The position numbers were made by a program, and so were the translations under genes. The notes under the pieces were generated by a model. That model was not told the DNA's origin. It saw nothing but the letters and a program-made list of their open reading frames with translations, and did no database searches. Shown piece by piece: positions 34,868 to 44,664 of a stretch of 54,179 bases of DNA (positions are counted from its first letter, which is position 1; each line of letters opens with the position of its first letter). Origin of the DNA: an uncultured Eubacterium sp. (lineage in GTDB: Bacteria > Bacillota > Clostridia > Lachnospirales > Lachnospiraceae); contig URQO01000007.1 in the NCBI GenBank assembly GCA_900550135.1, forward strand, positions 1 to 54,179, in the 5' to 3' direction.

Positions 34868-37003
34868 TTAATTAAATTTTAAAGAAGCTACAGAAGATTT
34901 TTCTCCATAAACATTTTTTCCTGACACTTTTCTGTAAGCTGCCACACTATAGTAATATGTTTTGTTTTTGCTAACTTTTGTGTCTTTATATGTTGTTATA
35001 TTTCCTTTTGATATTGTTGCAATTGTTTTATATTTTCCTTTTTTGCTTTTGCTTCTGTATACTTTATAATTTTGTGCTCCACTTATTTTGTTCCATGTAA
35101 TCTCAATTGATTTGGAATTTTTCTTAAGCTGTGGTTTCTTTGGTTTTGAAGGTACGGGTTTTACACCAACTAAAGCTGAATCTCCGCTATAGTATTTTTT
35201 CTTATTTACAGTTCTGTATGCCTTTACTTTATAATCATACGTAATTCCTGTAATTAATTTTTTGTCAGTAAATGTAACAGTGTCTGCACCTGTATGTGCA
35301 ACCTGTATGTATGAGCCATCAGCTTTTCTTCTATAAAGATAGTATCCTGTGGCTCCACTTTCTTTTGTCCAGCTAAGTTTTACAGAATTGTACCCTGCTG
35401 ACTTTCCACTAAGGGTAGGTGTCTTTGGAGCATATGAATTTTCAACAGTTACTTCCATTGCGCTCATACTGCCACCTGCCGTATAGGCTCTCACTGTAGT
35501 CTTTCCTGCTTTTACACCTTTCATTTTTCCTGACTGGTAAACTTTTACAATTGCCGGATTATCTGACATATAATATGTTTTCTGTTTTTTTGTATATGAA
35601 ACAGGTATGTTTACAGTAGACCCTTTCATAATAGTCTTTTCACTGTCTAAACGGACAAATGAAGCTGCCACATATCCTGTATATGTTTTCCCACTTTTCT
35701 TAACGGAAATTTTGTACCAGTATGGATTTATTAACCAATTGTAGGTAAATGCTCCATCTGACCTTACTCCTGCTTTTACAGTTACTTTGTCATTTTTATT
35801 AAGTGTAATTACTTTAGTATATGTTGTATTGGGGCCTTTTCTTACATTAACTGCTGAAATTGCACGACCTGATTTATAACTTTTTCCAAGTGTTACCTTT
35901 GCAGTAGTAGATGGCATTCCTTTATATACCGGAATAATAAATGTTTTTGCAAGTTTGGCTATACCCATATCTTCGTATGCATCACTGGAAATTGAAGCCT
36001 CCGATGCTGCACCGTATACATTTGTCATATACTGATGCTGATACAAGCCATATGTTGATTTCGCATTTACATTAAAACGCTGGAAATATGTAGTGTACTG
36101 TCCACAATTTATGTATTTTTCTCCAATGTACTCTGCTCCACCTTCAATTGACTTTTGAGGTGTAGTCCATGCTCTTTTATATGTCCTTCCTGAGCTGGCC
36201 CAGGCAAGTCCATTTGATATTGGGTCAGAGCTTGTGTATGCACCAATATTGTAAAAATTGTAAATACCGGTGTATTTCTTTGAATACTGACCGTTTACAC
36301 TTCCACCAGCTCCCATTCCTGCATATTTTGAATTTTTTCTTGTACCAATTTCCAAAGTTATTTTTGAAGCTATGTAATAAGCACTAACTTTACTGTTTTT
36401 TGCTGCTTTTAAAATAGCATCTGAATATTTTGTATTGGTTGATTTATACTTTCCTTTGGTTGTAATATATCCAATCTCAGTATTGTGCATAAAGGAGCCA
36501 TCCAATATAGCCTCGACACCACTTTTTGTCTGAGTTTTTGAATCATATGACAACTGTTCAAACATATATATGTGTTTGCTGTCTAAGAAATTTCTTGGAT
36601 CCATAAAATATGCAATAGCATTTTTTGATGATGTAACCCATGACCCACCATCTTTTGCAATATACTTTCCTGTGCTTGTATTATAATTTCCTGAAGCATT
36701 GGATTTTAAATATTTGCTAAAATTGTTTTCAATAAGGCTTCTGTCATTGCTGTATTCTTTATCCACAGCTGTTCTAAACATTATGTTTGTTTTATAAGGA
36801 ACAAACTTCCATTTAGGATAAGATTTATGCAACGCTCTTAATTTTGTTTTATAACTTTCAGGAAAGTCTTTGATACTTGTTTCAAAAGCATCAGCCTTTA
36901 CTGTTTTCACTGTCATTTCAAAAGATGCGCACAATCCCAAAACCATGGCAAAAACCATGATTAAAGAAACGATATAATTGATTATTTTTCCATGTGTATT
37001 CAT
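34868..37003 (-). CDS. Secreted N-acetylglucosaminidase with SH3, Big2-like and FN3 domains
   Basis: Cell-wall hydrolase of about 711 residues. A signal peptide (to about 36) is followed by a LytB/LytD-type glucosaminidase domain (about 50-340, with AMSAYYIASKI-like and YNFYNIGAYTSSDP segments), an SH3-like domain (about 370-455, with VNVRKGPNTTYTKV), a Big2-like domain (about 460-525) and two FN3 modules (about 530-711). The ATG at 37003 has AGGAT upstream; an ATG at 37012 is an alternative. The protein is rich in Lys, Tyr, Ser and Thr. It likely cuts peptidoglycan glycan strands during growth or separation. Confidence 0.85.
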   Translation of the reverse strand: MNTHGKIINYIVSLIMVFAMVLGLCASFEMTVKTVKADAFETSIKDFPESYKTKLRALHKSYPKWKFVPYKTNIMFRTAVDKEYSNDRSLIENNFSKYLKSNASGNYNTSTGKYIAKDGGSWVTSSKNAIAYFMDPRNFLDSKHIYMFEQLSYDSKTQTKSGVEAILDGSFMHNTEIGYITTKGKYKSTNTKYSDAILKAAKNSKVSAYYIASKITLEIGTRKNSKYAGMGAGGSVNGQYSKKYTGIYNFYNIGAYTSSDPISNGLAWASSGRTYKRAWTTPQKSIEGGAEYIGEKYINCGQYTTYFQRFNVNAKSTYGLYQHQYMTNVYGAASEASISSDAYEDMGIAKLAKTFIIPVYKGMPSTTAKVTLGKSYKSGRAISAVNVRKGPNTTYTKVITLNKNDKVTVKAGVRSDGAFTYNWLINPYWYKISVKKSGKTYTGYVAASFVRLDSEKTIMKGSTVNIPVSYTKKQKTYYMSDNPAIVKVYQSGKMKGVKAGKTTVRAYTAGGSMSAMEVTVENSYAPKTPTLSGKSAGYNSVKLSWTKESGATGYYLYRRKADGSYIQVAHTGADTVTFTDKKLITGITYDYKVKAYRTVNKKKYYSGDSALVGVKPVPSKPKKPQLKKNSKSIEITWNKISGAQNYKVYRSKSKKGKYKTIATISKGNITTYKDTKVSKNKTYYYSVAAYRKVSGKNVYGEKSSVASLKFN

Positions 37004-37033
37004 AAAAATCATCCTATCTGTGTTTATTAAAGG

Positions 37034-39427
37034 TTATCTTCTCACCTTTACGCCTTTAGTTCCTCTTTTTCCTATTTTTAACTTTCTAAGTTCTACCTTT
37101 TTACCCTTATAATTTACCACTTCATTGTCTCCTACATCAAGTAGGTAAACATTGGCCACAAAGTCATCAGGATTTAATTTAATGCCTTTTACACCAAGTG
37201 TTGCCTTTTTCATTTCAGGTACTTCTTTTATTGGGAATCTTAAGAAAATTCCATCATGTGTCTGAAGAACAAGAATCTCTCTTGTGTATTGAAGTTCTGT
37301 CTCACTTCCAACATCATCAATCATATCCATCTGACCAAATTCCATCTGTTCAAAATCCAAAGGTTCAAAATCATCAGAACCACCGGATAACATAACTGGC
37401 ATTTCCGGTTCTTCAGGAACTACTTCCTTTTCAGAAACCCTTGTAATCTTTACGGAAACAAGTTCATCATCTTTTCCCAGCTTTGTTGCCGCAACAGTCT
37501 TTCTGTTGGTTTCAAATTCACTTCCGTCTACAAGTTTTATCATTCCGTTCTTTGTGGTAAACAATAGTTTTTTACCTTTTATCATGTCAAATGACATTAA
37601 GGCAACTATACTTTCTCCCTGACTGCTGTAATTTCCCAGGTTGTCAATTGGAACACCCTTTTCTCTTACTTTCTTTGTTGGGATATTTTGTACCTTAATC
37701 TGATGAACATTTCCATTGTCTGTAAATATGCAGATTGTATCTGTGTTCATACAGTTAAAGTAATATTTGTTATTTTCCGTAACACTTTCAATATTTCTGT
37801 CAAATGCTGAAGGTTCAAGAAGCTTTGCATATCCAAACTTATCCTGTACAAATACAACTTCCTGTTCTACAAATGCATTTTCATCAAATACTGCCTCTTT
37901 TCCGTCTTCAATAAGAGTCTTTCTTGGACTGTTATATTCCTTTTTGATTGCTCTTAAATCTTTTTTTATGACCTTTGTCATGGCACGTCTGCTGTTTAAT
38001 ATTTCCTCATAATCAGCAATTTTATTTACCAGTTCTTCGTATTCTTTTTGAAGAGCCATAATTTCAAGACCGATTAACTTGGCAAGTCTTAAATCAAGAA
38101 TTGCCTGTGCCTGACGTTCAGTAAAATTAAGGTTTCCTGCATATATTTCTGATTCAGGATTTTTAAATTTAATGCCTTCTGTCTTTCCGTGAACGAGACA
38201 CTCTTTTACCTGTTTCTGGCTTTGACATCCTCTTATTATCTCAATAATCAAATCAATAACATTTGTTGCCCTGATAAGACCCTCTTTAATTTCTTTTTGT
38301 TCCAGTGCCTTATTTAAAAGTGTGGTGTATTTTCTTGTGGCAAGTTCATACTGAAAATCCACACTATGCTTTATAATCTGTTTAAGTCCCATGATTTCAG
38401 GTCTTCCATCAGCAATTGCAAGCATATTTACACCAAATGTATCTTCTAACTTTGTTTTCTTATAGAGCATGTTTTTAAGTTTTTCAACGTCTGCTCCTTT
38501 TTTAAGCTCTAATACAATTCTTATACCATCTTTATTTGATGCATTTGAGATGTCAACAATGTCATTTGTTTTCTTTGTTTCAACTAAATCTATAACATCA
38601 CTTATAAATTTTCCTATTCCTGCACCAATCATTGTATAAGGAATTTCAGTAATAACAAGTTTATCCTTTTCTCTTCCTTTTCCCTTTTCAAATTCAAGCT
38701 TTCCTCTTAACTTAATTTTACCTGAACCTGTTTCATAAATATTTGGAAGATCAGATTTATTTGCTACAATTCCACCTGTTGGGAAATCAGGTCCCGGAAG
38801 ATATTCCATTAACTCTTCTGTTGTAATGCTGTTTTTGTCCATATAAGCTATAACGGCATCTATTACTTCTCCCAAATTGTGAGTTGGTATATTTGTAGTC
38901 ATACCAACGGCAATACCTTCTGCTCCATTTACAAGTAAATTTGGAACTCTTACAGGAAGTACCTGTGGCTCTTTTTCTGTTTCATCAAAGTTTGGTACAA
39001 AATCTACAACATCCTTGTTTAAATCTGCAAGGTATACATCTTCTGTAAACTTTTGTAATTTTGCCTCAGTATAACGCATGGCAGCTGCCCCATCACCTTC
39101 TATGGAGCCAAAGTTTCCATGTCCGTCTACAAGTGCTTTTCCTTTTTTAAACTCCTGAGCCAAAACTACCAGAGTTTCATATATTGAGCTGTCACCATGT
39201 GGGTGATATTTACCCATTGTATCACCTACGATACGGGCTGACTTTCTATGTGGTTTGTCGTGAGACAATCCCAACTGATCCATAGCATAAAGTACACGTC
39301 TTTGTACCGGCTTTAATCCGTCTCTTGCATCTGGTAAAGCTCTTGCACAGATTACACTCATGGCATAATCAATGTAACTTTTCTGCATTATATCCGAATA
39401 TTCTGTTTTTATAATCTGTTCTGCCAT
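37034..39427 (-). CDS. Type IIA topoisomerase subunit A (topoisomerase IV ParC-like)
   Basis: DNA breakage-rejoining subunit, 797 residues. N-terminal winged helix with YAMSVICARALPDARDGLKPVQRR, quinolone-determining region HPHGDSSIYE, catalytic Tyr in AAMRYTEAKL, and a C-terminal beta-pinwheel. The GyrA box (QRRGGKG) needed for DNA wrapping and negative supercoiling is absent where expected; that region reads TKKVREKGVPI. An acidic insertion rich in Glu, Met and Asp lies at about 680-720. This favours topoisomerase IV, or a second gyrase-like pair, over the housekeeping GyrA. The B subunit gene is 11 bases upstream. Confidence 0.82.
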   Translation of the reverse strand: MAEQIIKTEYSDIMQKSYIDYAMSVICARALPDARDGLKPVQRRVLYAMDQLGLSHDKPHRKSARIVGDTMGKYHPHGDSSIYETLVVLAQEFKKGKALVDGHGNFGSIEGDGAAAMRYTEAKLQKFTEDVYLADLNKDVVDFVPNFDETEKEPQVLPVRVPNLLVNGAEGIAVGMTTNIPTHNLGEVIDAVIAYMDKNSITTEELMEYLPGPDFPTGGIVANKSDLPNIYETGSGKIKLRGKLEFEKGKGREKDKLVITEIPYTMIGAGIGKFISDVIDLVETKKTNDIVDISNASNKDGIRIVLELKKGADVEKLKNMLYKKTKLEDTFGVNMLAIADGRPEIMGLKQIIKHSVDFQYELATRKYTTLLNKALEQKEIKEGLIRATNVIDLIIEIIRGCQSQKQVKECLVHGKTEGIKFKNPESEIYAGNLNFTERQAQAILDLRLAKLIGLEIMALQKEYEELVNKIADYEEILNSRRAMTKVIKKDLRAIKKEYNSPRKTLIEDGKEAVFDENAFVEQEVVFVQDKFGYAKLLEPSAFDRNIESVTENNKYYFNCMNTDTICIFTDNGNVHQIKVQNIPTKKVREKGVPIDNLGNYSSQGESIVALMSFDMIKGKKLLFTTKNGMIKLVDGSEFETNRKTVAATKLGKDDELVSVKITRVSEKEVVPEEPEMPVMLSGGSDDFEPLDFEQMEFGQMDMIDDVGSETELQYTREILVLQTHDGIFLRFPIKEVPEMKKATLGVKGIKLNPDDFVANVYLLDVGDNEVVNYKGKKVELRKLKIGKRGTKGVKVRR

Positions 39428-39438
39428 TATAACTCCTT

Positions 39439-41346
39439 TTAAATATCTAACTCAGCATCTTTTGCATGCTTGTAGATAAACTCTCTTCTTGGTCCAACTT
39501 CACTACCCATCAACATACTTGTAACATCTGATGCAAGCCTTGCATCTTCAATTTCCACCTGTTTTAAAATTCGTGTTTCCGGATTCAGTGTAGTTTCCCA
39601 AAGCTGGTCAGGATCCATTTCTCCAAGACCTTTATATCTTTGAAGCGTAAATCCATTGTGTGTTTTTCTGTATTTTTCCAAGGCCTTATCATCATATAAA
39701 TATTCCCCTTCACCTCTTTTTGGTACAACCTTGTAAAGTGGTGGTGTAGCAATATACACATGTCCGTGAGTAATCAGTTCAGGCATAAATCTATAGAAAA
39801 ATGTAAGTAATAATGTATCAATATGTGAACCATCAACGTCGGCATCAGTCATAATAATAATCTTGTGAAATTTTAATTTTTCAATATCAAAGTCATTGCC
39901 ATAGCCCTCTGAAAATCCGCAGCCAAATGCGTTTATCATTGTTTTAATTTCAGCATTTGCCAAAACCTTGTCCATTGAAGCCTTTTCAACATTTAAAATC
40001 TTTCCTCGTATTGGCATAATTGCCTGAGTTTTTCTGTCTCTGGCTGTTTTTGCTGAACCTCCGGCAGAATCTCCCTCTACGATAAAGATTTCACAATTTT
40101 CTGCTTTTCTACTTTCACAGTTGGCAAGTTTTCCATTGCTGTCAATTGAAAACTTACTTTTTGACAACATGTTTGTTTTTGCTTTTTCTTCTGACTTTCT
40201 TATTTTTGCTGATTTTTCAGCACAGCTTATTACATTTTTTAGAGTTTCAATGTTTTTATCAAAGAATAATGTAAGCTGTTCCCCTGCAATGTTTTTAGTT
40301 ACCTTTTCAGCATCAGGATTGTCCAATTTTGTTTTTGTCTGACCTTCAAATCGTGGGTCAGGATGTTTACATGCAACTACAGCCACCAGACCATTTCTAA
40401 CATCTGCACCTGTAAAGTTTGCGTCCTTTTCCTTTAAGGTACCAAGCTCTCTTGCGTACTGGTTAATAGTCTGTGTCAATATAGACTTAAATCCTGTAAT
40501 ATGAGTACCGCCTTCCTGTGTATAAATGTTGTTACAAAATCCTGAGATATTTTCTGTAAACTCATTTATATACTGAAAAGCTACTTCTATTTCAATACCA
40601 TCTAAATCATTTTTAAAATATATAATGTCTGTTACTTTTTCCTTGTCTTTTGTCATATCTGCAACATAAGCTTTTATTCCGTCAGGCTCATGGAATTTCA
40701 CAACTTTTTCTTCACCTACACGGTTGTTTTCAAATACAATGGTAAGGTTTGGATTAAGATATGCTGTTTCGTGTAAACGGCTTTCAATTGCATCTGCCTT
40801 AAAATATGTTTTTTCAAATATCTCACCGTCAGGCAAAAATCTAACCGTTGTACCTGTATCACTTTTTCTACATGTACCTGTTGTTTTCAAATCATAGCAG
40901 ATACGTCCCTGCTCATATCTCTGATTGTAAATTTTGCCACCACGTTTTACATCAACTTCCAGCCAAACTGAAAGTGCATTTACAACTGATGAACCTACAC
41001 CATGAAGTCCACCTGAAATCTTATAGTTGCCATCTCCAAACTTTCCTCCTGCATGAAGTGTGGTAAATACAACTTCCACTGCCGGGCGACCTGTCTGTTC
41101 ATTTAAATCAACAGGAATACCTCGACCATTGTCCTTTACTGTGGCTGAGCCATCCTTTTCCAGTGTTACTGTAATTTCTGAACAGTAACCTGCCAGATGC
41201 TCATCAACTGAGTTGTCCACAATTTCATATATCAGGTGGTTAAGTCCCTTTGTTCCTACACTACCTATATACATGCCCGGTCTTTTTCGAACAGGCTCTA
41301 ATCCTTCTAATACGGAAATACTGTTTCCATCATAATTATTTGCCAT
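39439..41346 (-). CDS. Type IIA topoisomerase subunit B (topoisomerase IV ParE-like)
   Basis: ATPase subunit, 635 residues. GHKL ATPase domain with EIVDNSVDEHLAGY, DNGRGIPVD and HAGGKFGDGNYKISGGLHGVG; transducer domain; TOPRIM domain with EGDSAGGSAKTARDR and the metal-binding DADVDGSHIDTLLLTF; C-terminal QRYKGLGEM. The length matches GyrB/ParE without the large proteobacterial insertion. B and A genes in this order, far from any dnaA/dnaN/recF genes, suggest topoisomerase IV or an additional pair; sequence alone cannot fully separate ParE from GyrB. Confidence 0.82.
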   Translation of the reverse strand: MANNYDGNSISVLEGLEPVRKRPGMYIGSVGTKGLNHLIYEIVDNSVDEHLAGYCSEITVTLEKDGSATVKDNGRGIPVDLNEQTGRPAVEVVFTTLHAGGKFGDGNYKISGGLHGVGSSVVNALSVWLEVDVKRGGKIYNQRYEQGRICYDLKTTGTCRKSDTGTTVRFLPDGEIFEKTYFKADAIESRLHETAYLNPNLTIVFENNRVGEEKVVKFHEPDGIKAYVADMTKDKEKVTDIIYFKNDLDGIEIEVAFQYINEFTENISGFCNNIYTQEGGTHITGFKSILTQTINQYARELGTLKEKDANFTGADVRNGLVAVVACKHPDPRFEGQTKTKLDNPDAEKVTKNIAGEQLTLFFDKNIETLKNVISCAEKSAKIRKSEEKAKTNMLSKSKFSIDSNGKLANCESRKAENCEIFIVEGDSAGGSAKTARDRKTQAIMPIRGKILNVEKASMDKVLANAEIKTMINAFGCGFSEGYGNDFDIEKLKFHKIIIMTDADVDGSHIDTLLLTFFYRFMPELITHGHVYIATPPLYKVVPKRGEGEYLYDDKALEKYRKTHNGFTLQRYKGLGEMDPDQLWETTLNPETRILKQVEIEDARLASDVTSMLMGSEVGPRREFIYKHAKDAELDI

Positions 41347-41410
41347 AAAATATGTATAGCCTTGGCTATAACTCCTCCTTATTTTTAAGTTTATTTGCTA
41401 CTTTTTATAT

Positions 41411-41490
41411 ATTACTCTTTTATGTATTCTGATATTTTGTTTCTATTAATTACTACTCTTTACGTACTCTGATATTTTGTTTCTATTTAT
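41411..41490. repeat. Two-copy 40-bp tandem repeat upstream of the topoisomerase genes
   Basis: CTGATATTTTGTTTCTATT recurs with a 40-bp period (at about 41429 and 41469), and the preceding ACTCTTT-A-GTA-TCT stretch is also repeated. It lies upstream of the minus-strand topoisomerase operon and runs into the end of the histidine phosphatase gene. The unit resembles the 37-bp repeat at 51650-51770. Confidence 0.6.
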
Positions 41491-42148
41491 TATCCTTTTT
41501 CATTTGAAAAAATCCACTTCCAAAATGCTTTCTCATAAGATAATCTTTTCCTTCAAAATGAGCAAAATCATTTAATCTTTCTATATGGAAAGTTTTCATT
41601 TTTTCATCATATAAAATGTGTGTAATGCTGCAGTTTTCAATTTGACGTCCAACAGTAAGCCACTTTGCATAATCAGCTCCCATAAGACCTGTAACCATTG
41701 CTCTAAGCACTCCACCGTGAGTTACCACACAAACATTTTCATAAGGCTCCTTTACCAATTCCTGTAAAGCCTTAAAAGAACGCTCAAAAATCATCTGACA
41801 GTTTTCTCCACCATCAGGATATGGAATGTCTTCCACCATCAATGCTCTTTTTTCAAGGAAATCACCATATTTTTCCTTTAACTGCTCATTGGTAAGTCCT
41901 GTCATTCCACCAAAATTGGCTTCCTGCCATCTTTCGTCTATTACTCTTTTTTTATTTAAATGGCTGTTTATTATATCAGCCGTTTCCCTTGCTCTTATAA
42001 GTTGACTGGAATACACTGCGTCAATATGATAAGACTCAAGTCTTTTTCCCAGTAAATCAGCCTGCTCTCTTCCTTCTTTTGACAATGGCACATCTACATT
42101 ACACAATGTGCTGTTTTGTCTTCCGTGTCTAATTAAATATATATTCAT
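41483..42148 (-). CDS. Histidine phosphatase family protein (phosphoglycerate mutase-like)
   Basis: 221-residue cytosolic phosphatase of the RHG superfamily. The phospho-histidine motif is IRHGRQN at residues 6-12; further catalytic elements are the SSQLIRARETA arginine segment and the second His in VVTHGGVLRAM. The substrate is not predictable; close relatives include alpha-ribazole phosphatases and broad-specificity phosphatases. The GNAT gene is 26 bases upstream, so they are probably co-transcribed. Confidence 0.85.
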   Translation of the reverse strand: MNIYLIRHGRQNSTLCNVDVPLSKEGREQADLLGKRLESYHIDAVYSSQLIRARETADIINSHLNKKRVIDERWQEANFGGMTGLTNEQLKEKYGDFLEKRALMVEDIPYPDGGENCQMIFERSFKALQELVKEPYENVCVVTHGGVLRAMVTGLMGADYAKWLTVGRQIENCSITHILYDEKMKTFHIERLNDFAHFEGKDYLMRKHFGSGFFQMKKDNK

Positions 42149-42174
42149 AATACATCCTCTCCTATTGTGATAGT

Positions 42175-42588
42175 TTATCTGATATACATAATCATACCCG
42201 GTCCTAACTTTTCTGTAGGTCTGGCAATAAAACCTGATTTTTTATAAAATTCTTCTCTTCCTACTGCACACATCAAATCAAGCATAATCTCTGCATCAGG
42301 AAGTTTTATTTCTTTTACATAATCAATAAGGCTGTCGATAATGGCCTGTCCAATACCCTGCCCCTGATACTCCGGCACAACTATCAAATCCTGTATATAA
42401 CATATGACCGCTCCATCTCCAACAATTCTTCCCATTCCAATAGGGGCGTCCTTGTCATATGCCACCACCGTTAGCAGACTATTTTTAATGGCCATAGTTG
42501 CCTGCTCCTTTGTCAGTGGCTTCCAGCCTACTTTACTTCTTAAATCTAAATATGTATTTGCATCTAACTGATTGTCTTTTAAAAACAT
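42175..42588 (-). CDS. GNAT-family N-acetyltransferase
   Basis: 137-residue acetyltransferase with the acetyl-CoA-binding motif VPEYQGQGIGQAIIDSLI (about 75-92), the preceding IQDLIVVP strand, and the C-terminal FYKKSGF and GPGMIMYI segments. The acceptor is unknown; the YDKDAPIGMGRIVGD N-terminal core resembles small-molecule or aminoglycoside-type GNAT proteins. The frame continues upstream to 42687 through a non-conserved stretch; the ATG at 42588 has only a weak AAAAGAG site, so the start is less certain than the identity. Confidence 0.83.
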   Translation of the reverse strand: MFLKDNQLDANTYLDLRSKVGWKPLTKEQATMAIKNSLLTVVAYDKDAPIGMGRIVGDGAVICYIQDLIVVPEYQGQGIGQAIIDSLIDYVKEIKLPDAEIMLDLMCAVGREEFYKKSGFIARPTEKLGPGMIMYIR

Positions 42589-42822
42589 AATGTCTCTTTT
42601 CCAAATGTGTATTTTATGAAATATAGTGAATTGCACAAAAACCCACTTTAACCAATATATTATACAATATAGTTTGGTTTTCTTCAAATTGTTTTTTTGC
42701 TTAACTATGCCTCATTTATCTAAAAATAGCTAAAAAAAATACCAACCTATATTTGCATTTTATAACACAACTATAGACTGATATTTTTATCTGATTATAT
42801 TATCTTTTCTAATATATTACCA

Positions 42823-43584
42823 CTAGTAATTCAAATTATAATTAAGTTGTTTTTCACGAACCAGCTTATCACCTACATAAACTTTTGCGTAAAGATCGCT
42901 TTTTCCGTCAATTTTTTCTAATAATTTATCTGCCAATGTTTCATTTTTTACATAAAACTTCATGCTATTTTCAAGTTTTGACCCCCAATTACGACTTGGC
43001 CATCCCTCCATATTAGGAGGAAGTTTATCACCTTCAAATACAATTTCTTTTACTTTGAAGCATTTAGAAAATGCACCAAACGTAACTTTCTTTACATTTT
43101 TGGTAATAATAATTTTGCTAACATTTGAACCTAAAAACGGTGTGCCATCAATTACTTTTACTGTTTCAGGTACTCTAATTTCCTTATATCCACCAAGTAC
43201 GGATAGCAACTTTGTTTTCTTTTTGTTTAAAATACAATTATTTGACACAGTAATATACTTATTTCTTTTGTCTATTGTTACTTTTTTCAGTGACTTGTTA
43301 CGCGATAAACAAACATCTTCTACATATCTAGGTATTTTTATCTTCTTAACACCTTTAGCCTTAAACAAATCCACACATGTCACTTTTATTTTTTTTATTT
43401 TTTCTGGAATAACAATTGACTTCTTTTTACCTCTATAAAAATTTACTGCTATTGATTTATAGCTTGTTTTTTCATATGTATATTTTTTAAACCGCTTATA
43501 ATCATGTCCCCCTGCATAAACATTAGAAACACTTCCTACTAACAATATCATTACCAAAAAAATTGAAAATATATTTTTTTTCAT
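42823..43584 (-). CDS. Secreted leucine-rich-repeat protein (BspA-like)
   Basis: 253-residue exported protein: a signal peptide (about 1-24, ending VYAGG), then irregular LRR_5-type repeats from about 60 to 205 in which I-x-I-P/V and VKKIKIP/VTI elements recur (VKKIKIPRYVEDV, LKKVTIDKRN, EIRVPETVKVI, VSKIIITKNVKKV, VKEIVFEG). It is very Lys-rich and may bind wall polymers or host ligands. GGAGG lies nine bases before the ATG at 43584, so the longer frame from 43656 is not used. It is a lone gene beside decayed transposases. Confidence 0.75.
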   Translation of the reverse strand: MKKNIFSIFLVMILLVGSVSNVYAGGHDYKRFKKYTYEKTSYKSIAVNFYRGKKKSIVIPEKIKKIKVTCVDLFKAKGVKKIKIPRYVEDVCLSRNKSLKKVTIDKRNKYITVSNNCILNKKKTKLLSVLGGYKEIRVPETVKVIDGTPFLGSNVSKIIITKNVKKVTFGAFSKCFKVKEIVFEGDKLPPNMEGWPSRNWGSKLENSMKFYVKNETLADKLLEKIDGKSDLYAKVYVGDKLVREKQLNYNLNY

Positions 43585-44093
43585 ATTATTTTTCCTCCTT
43601 TCCTCTTGATTTGTAATATGACTGCCCTTTTTCATCTCTTTCTTTTTTGAATTCAACTACTCTCCCTCGAAAAGTCTTAATCTCTGATTTTCTTCTACTC
43701 TTCGTATGTTTCTTAATAAACCTCCCTTCTTTTTTTCTAATATCTATATGTTTTCCAGTATATTTCTTCGTATCTCATACCAAATTCCAACATATAAATA
43801 TTATTTATTATTTAATTGTATATTAGTAAATAAAAAAACTCCATTCATTATCCTTGTCACTTAATTCACTAATTGATAATGTCTGGAGTTTATATTCGCT
43901 GTCCCTAACTAATGTCTTTCATGACTCTCTCGCTCTTATTCTCTTTTGTTGATTGTAACATCGCCCGTATGTGAATGCAATACATTTTTAACTTATTATC
44001 ACATTTATATGAACCATTTTTGATAATGTCCTAATATACCACAAGGGAAAATGTCCCAATGTAGTATAATTCTTCCATCAACAGATGGAGGTG
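43585..44093. other. Intergenic stretch upstream of the LRR gene, with a minus-strand terminator
   Basis: Non-coding and AT-rich. AAACTCCA (43836-43843) pairs with TGGAGTTT (43884-43891), enclosing ATTATC/GATAAT, and on the minus strand ends in seven Ts, a good intrinsic terminator that must end some transcript from the right. Only an 18-codon frame (about 43911-43967) lies upstream of it. Two similar words (ATAATGTCCTAATATA and AAAATGTCCCAATGTA, about 44024-44060) near the transposase remnant may be remains of the insertion sequence end. Confidence 0.5.
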
Positions 44094-44097
44094 ACTA

Positions 44098-44664
44098 TTA
44101 TCAGAAAGGTAACATTATCAATGGATGAACAAAAGAAATATGAAATAATCAAGGCATTAGCTGATCACCCAGTCCCAAACAAAGAGCGACCATTACTCTT
44201 GGCTGTACTGTGAGGCATGTCAATCGCTTACTTAAAGCTACAGGGAACATGGCAAATCGTACTTTATTCATGGTAACAGAGGCAGAAAGCCTTCTAACAC
44301 CATTCCAACCCAAACACGCAATCTTGTTGTTGATTTGTACCTCACAAAATACCATGGTGCCAATTTTGAACATTTTACTGAGTTATTAGGAAAATATGAG
44401 AACATTCATATTTCTCCTGCAGCAGTTATGTCTATCCTTGAGGCTAAATACATTTTTTCTCCCAAGCTGACAAAAGCTAAGAAAAAGAGAATCAGAGAAC
44501 AATTAAAGGCCGAAAAGAAAGTTGCCAAAAACCAGAAGGATGCTGATCAGATACAGACTAATCTTGTTTCTGTTGAGGATGCCCATTCCCGTCGTCCCAG
44601 AGTTGCTTATTTGGGTGAGTTTGAACAAATGGACGCCACCCCACATGAATGGGTTACCGGTCAG
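44098..44664 (+). pseudogene. ISNCY-type transposase remnant, frameshifted and truncated
   Basis: GGAGG at about 44086 precedes a frame encoding RKVTLSMDEQKKYEIIKALADHPVPNKER. The frame then shifts (near 44190) to ATITLGCTVRHVNRLL and again (near 44238) to YREHGKSYFIHGNRGRKPSNT, continuing in one frame to EQMDATPHEWVTG, the first catalytic Asp region, where it stops abruptly. Helix-turn-helix and start of the DDE domain match ISNCY-type (IS1202-like) transposases. At least two frameshifts and loss of the C-terminal two thirds mean it is dead. It abuts an oppositely oriented second transposase fragment. Confidence 0.75.

Noticed and set aside
43911..43967. 18-codon minus-strand peptide before a terminator
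   Set aside because: No ribosome binding site and no recognisable similarity; noted only because an intrinsic terminator follows.
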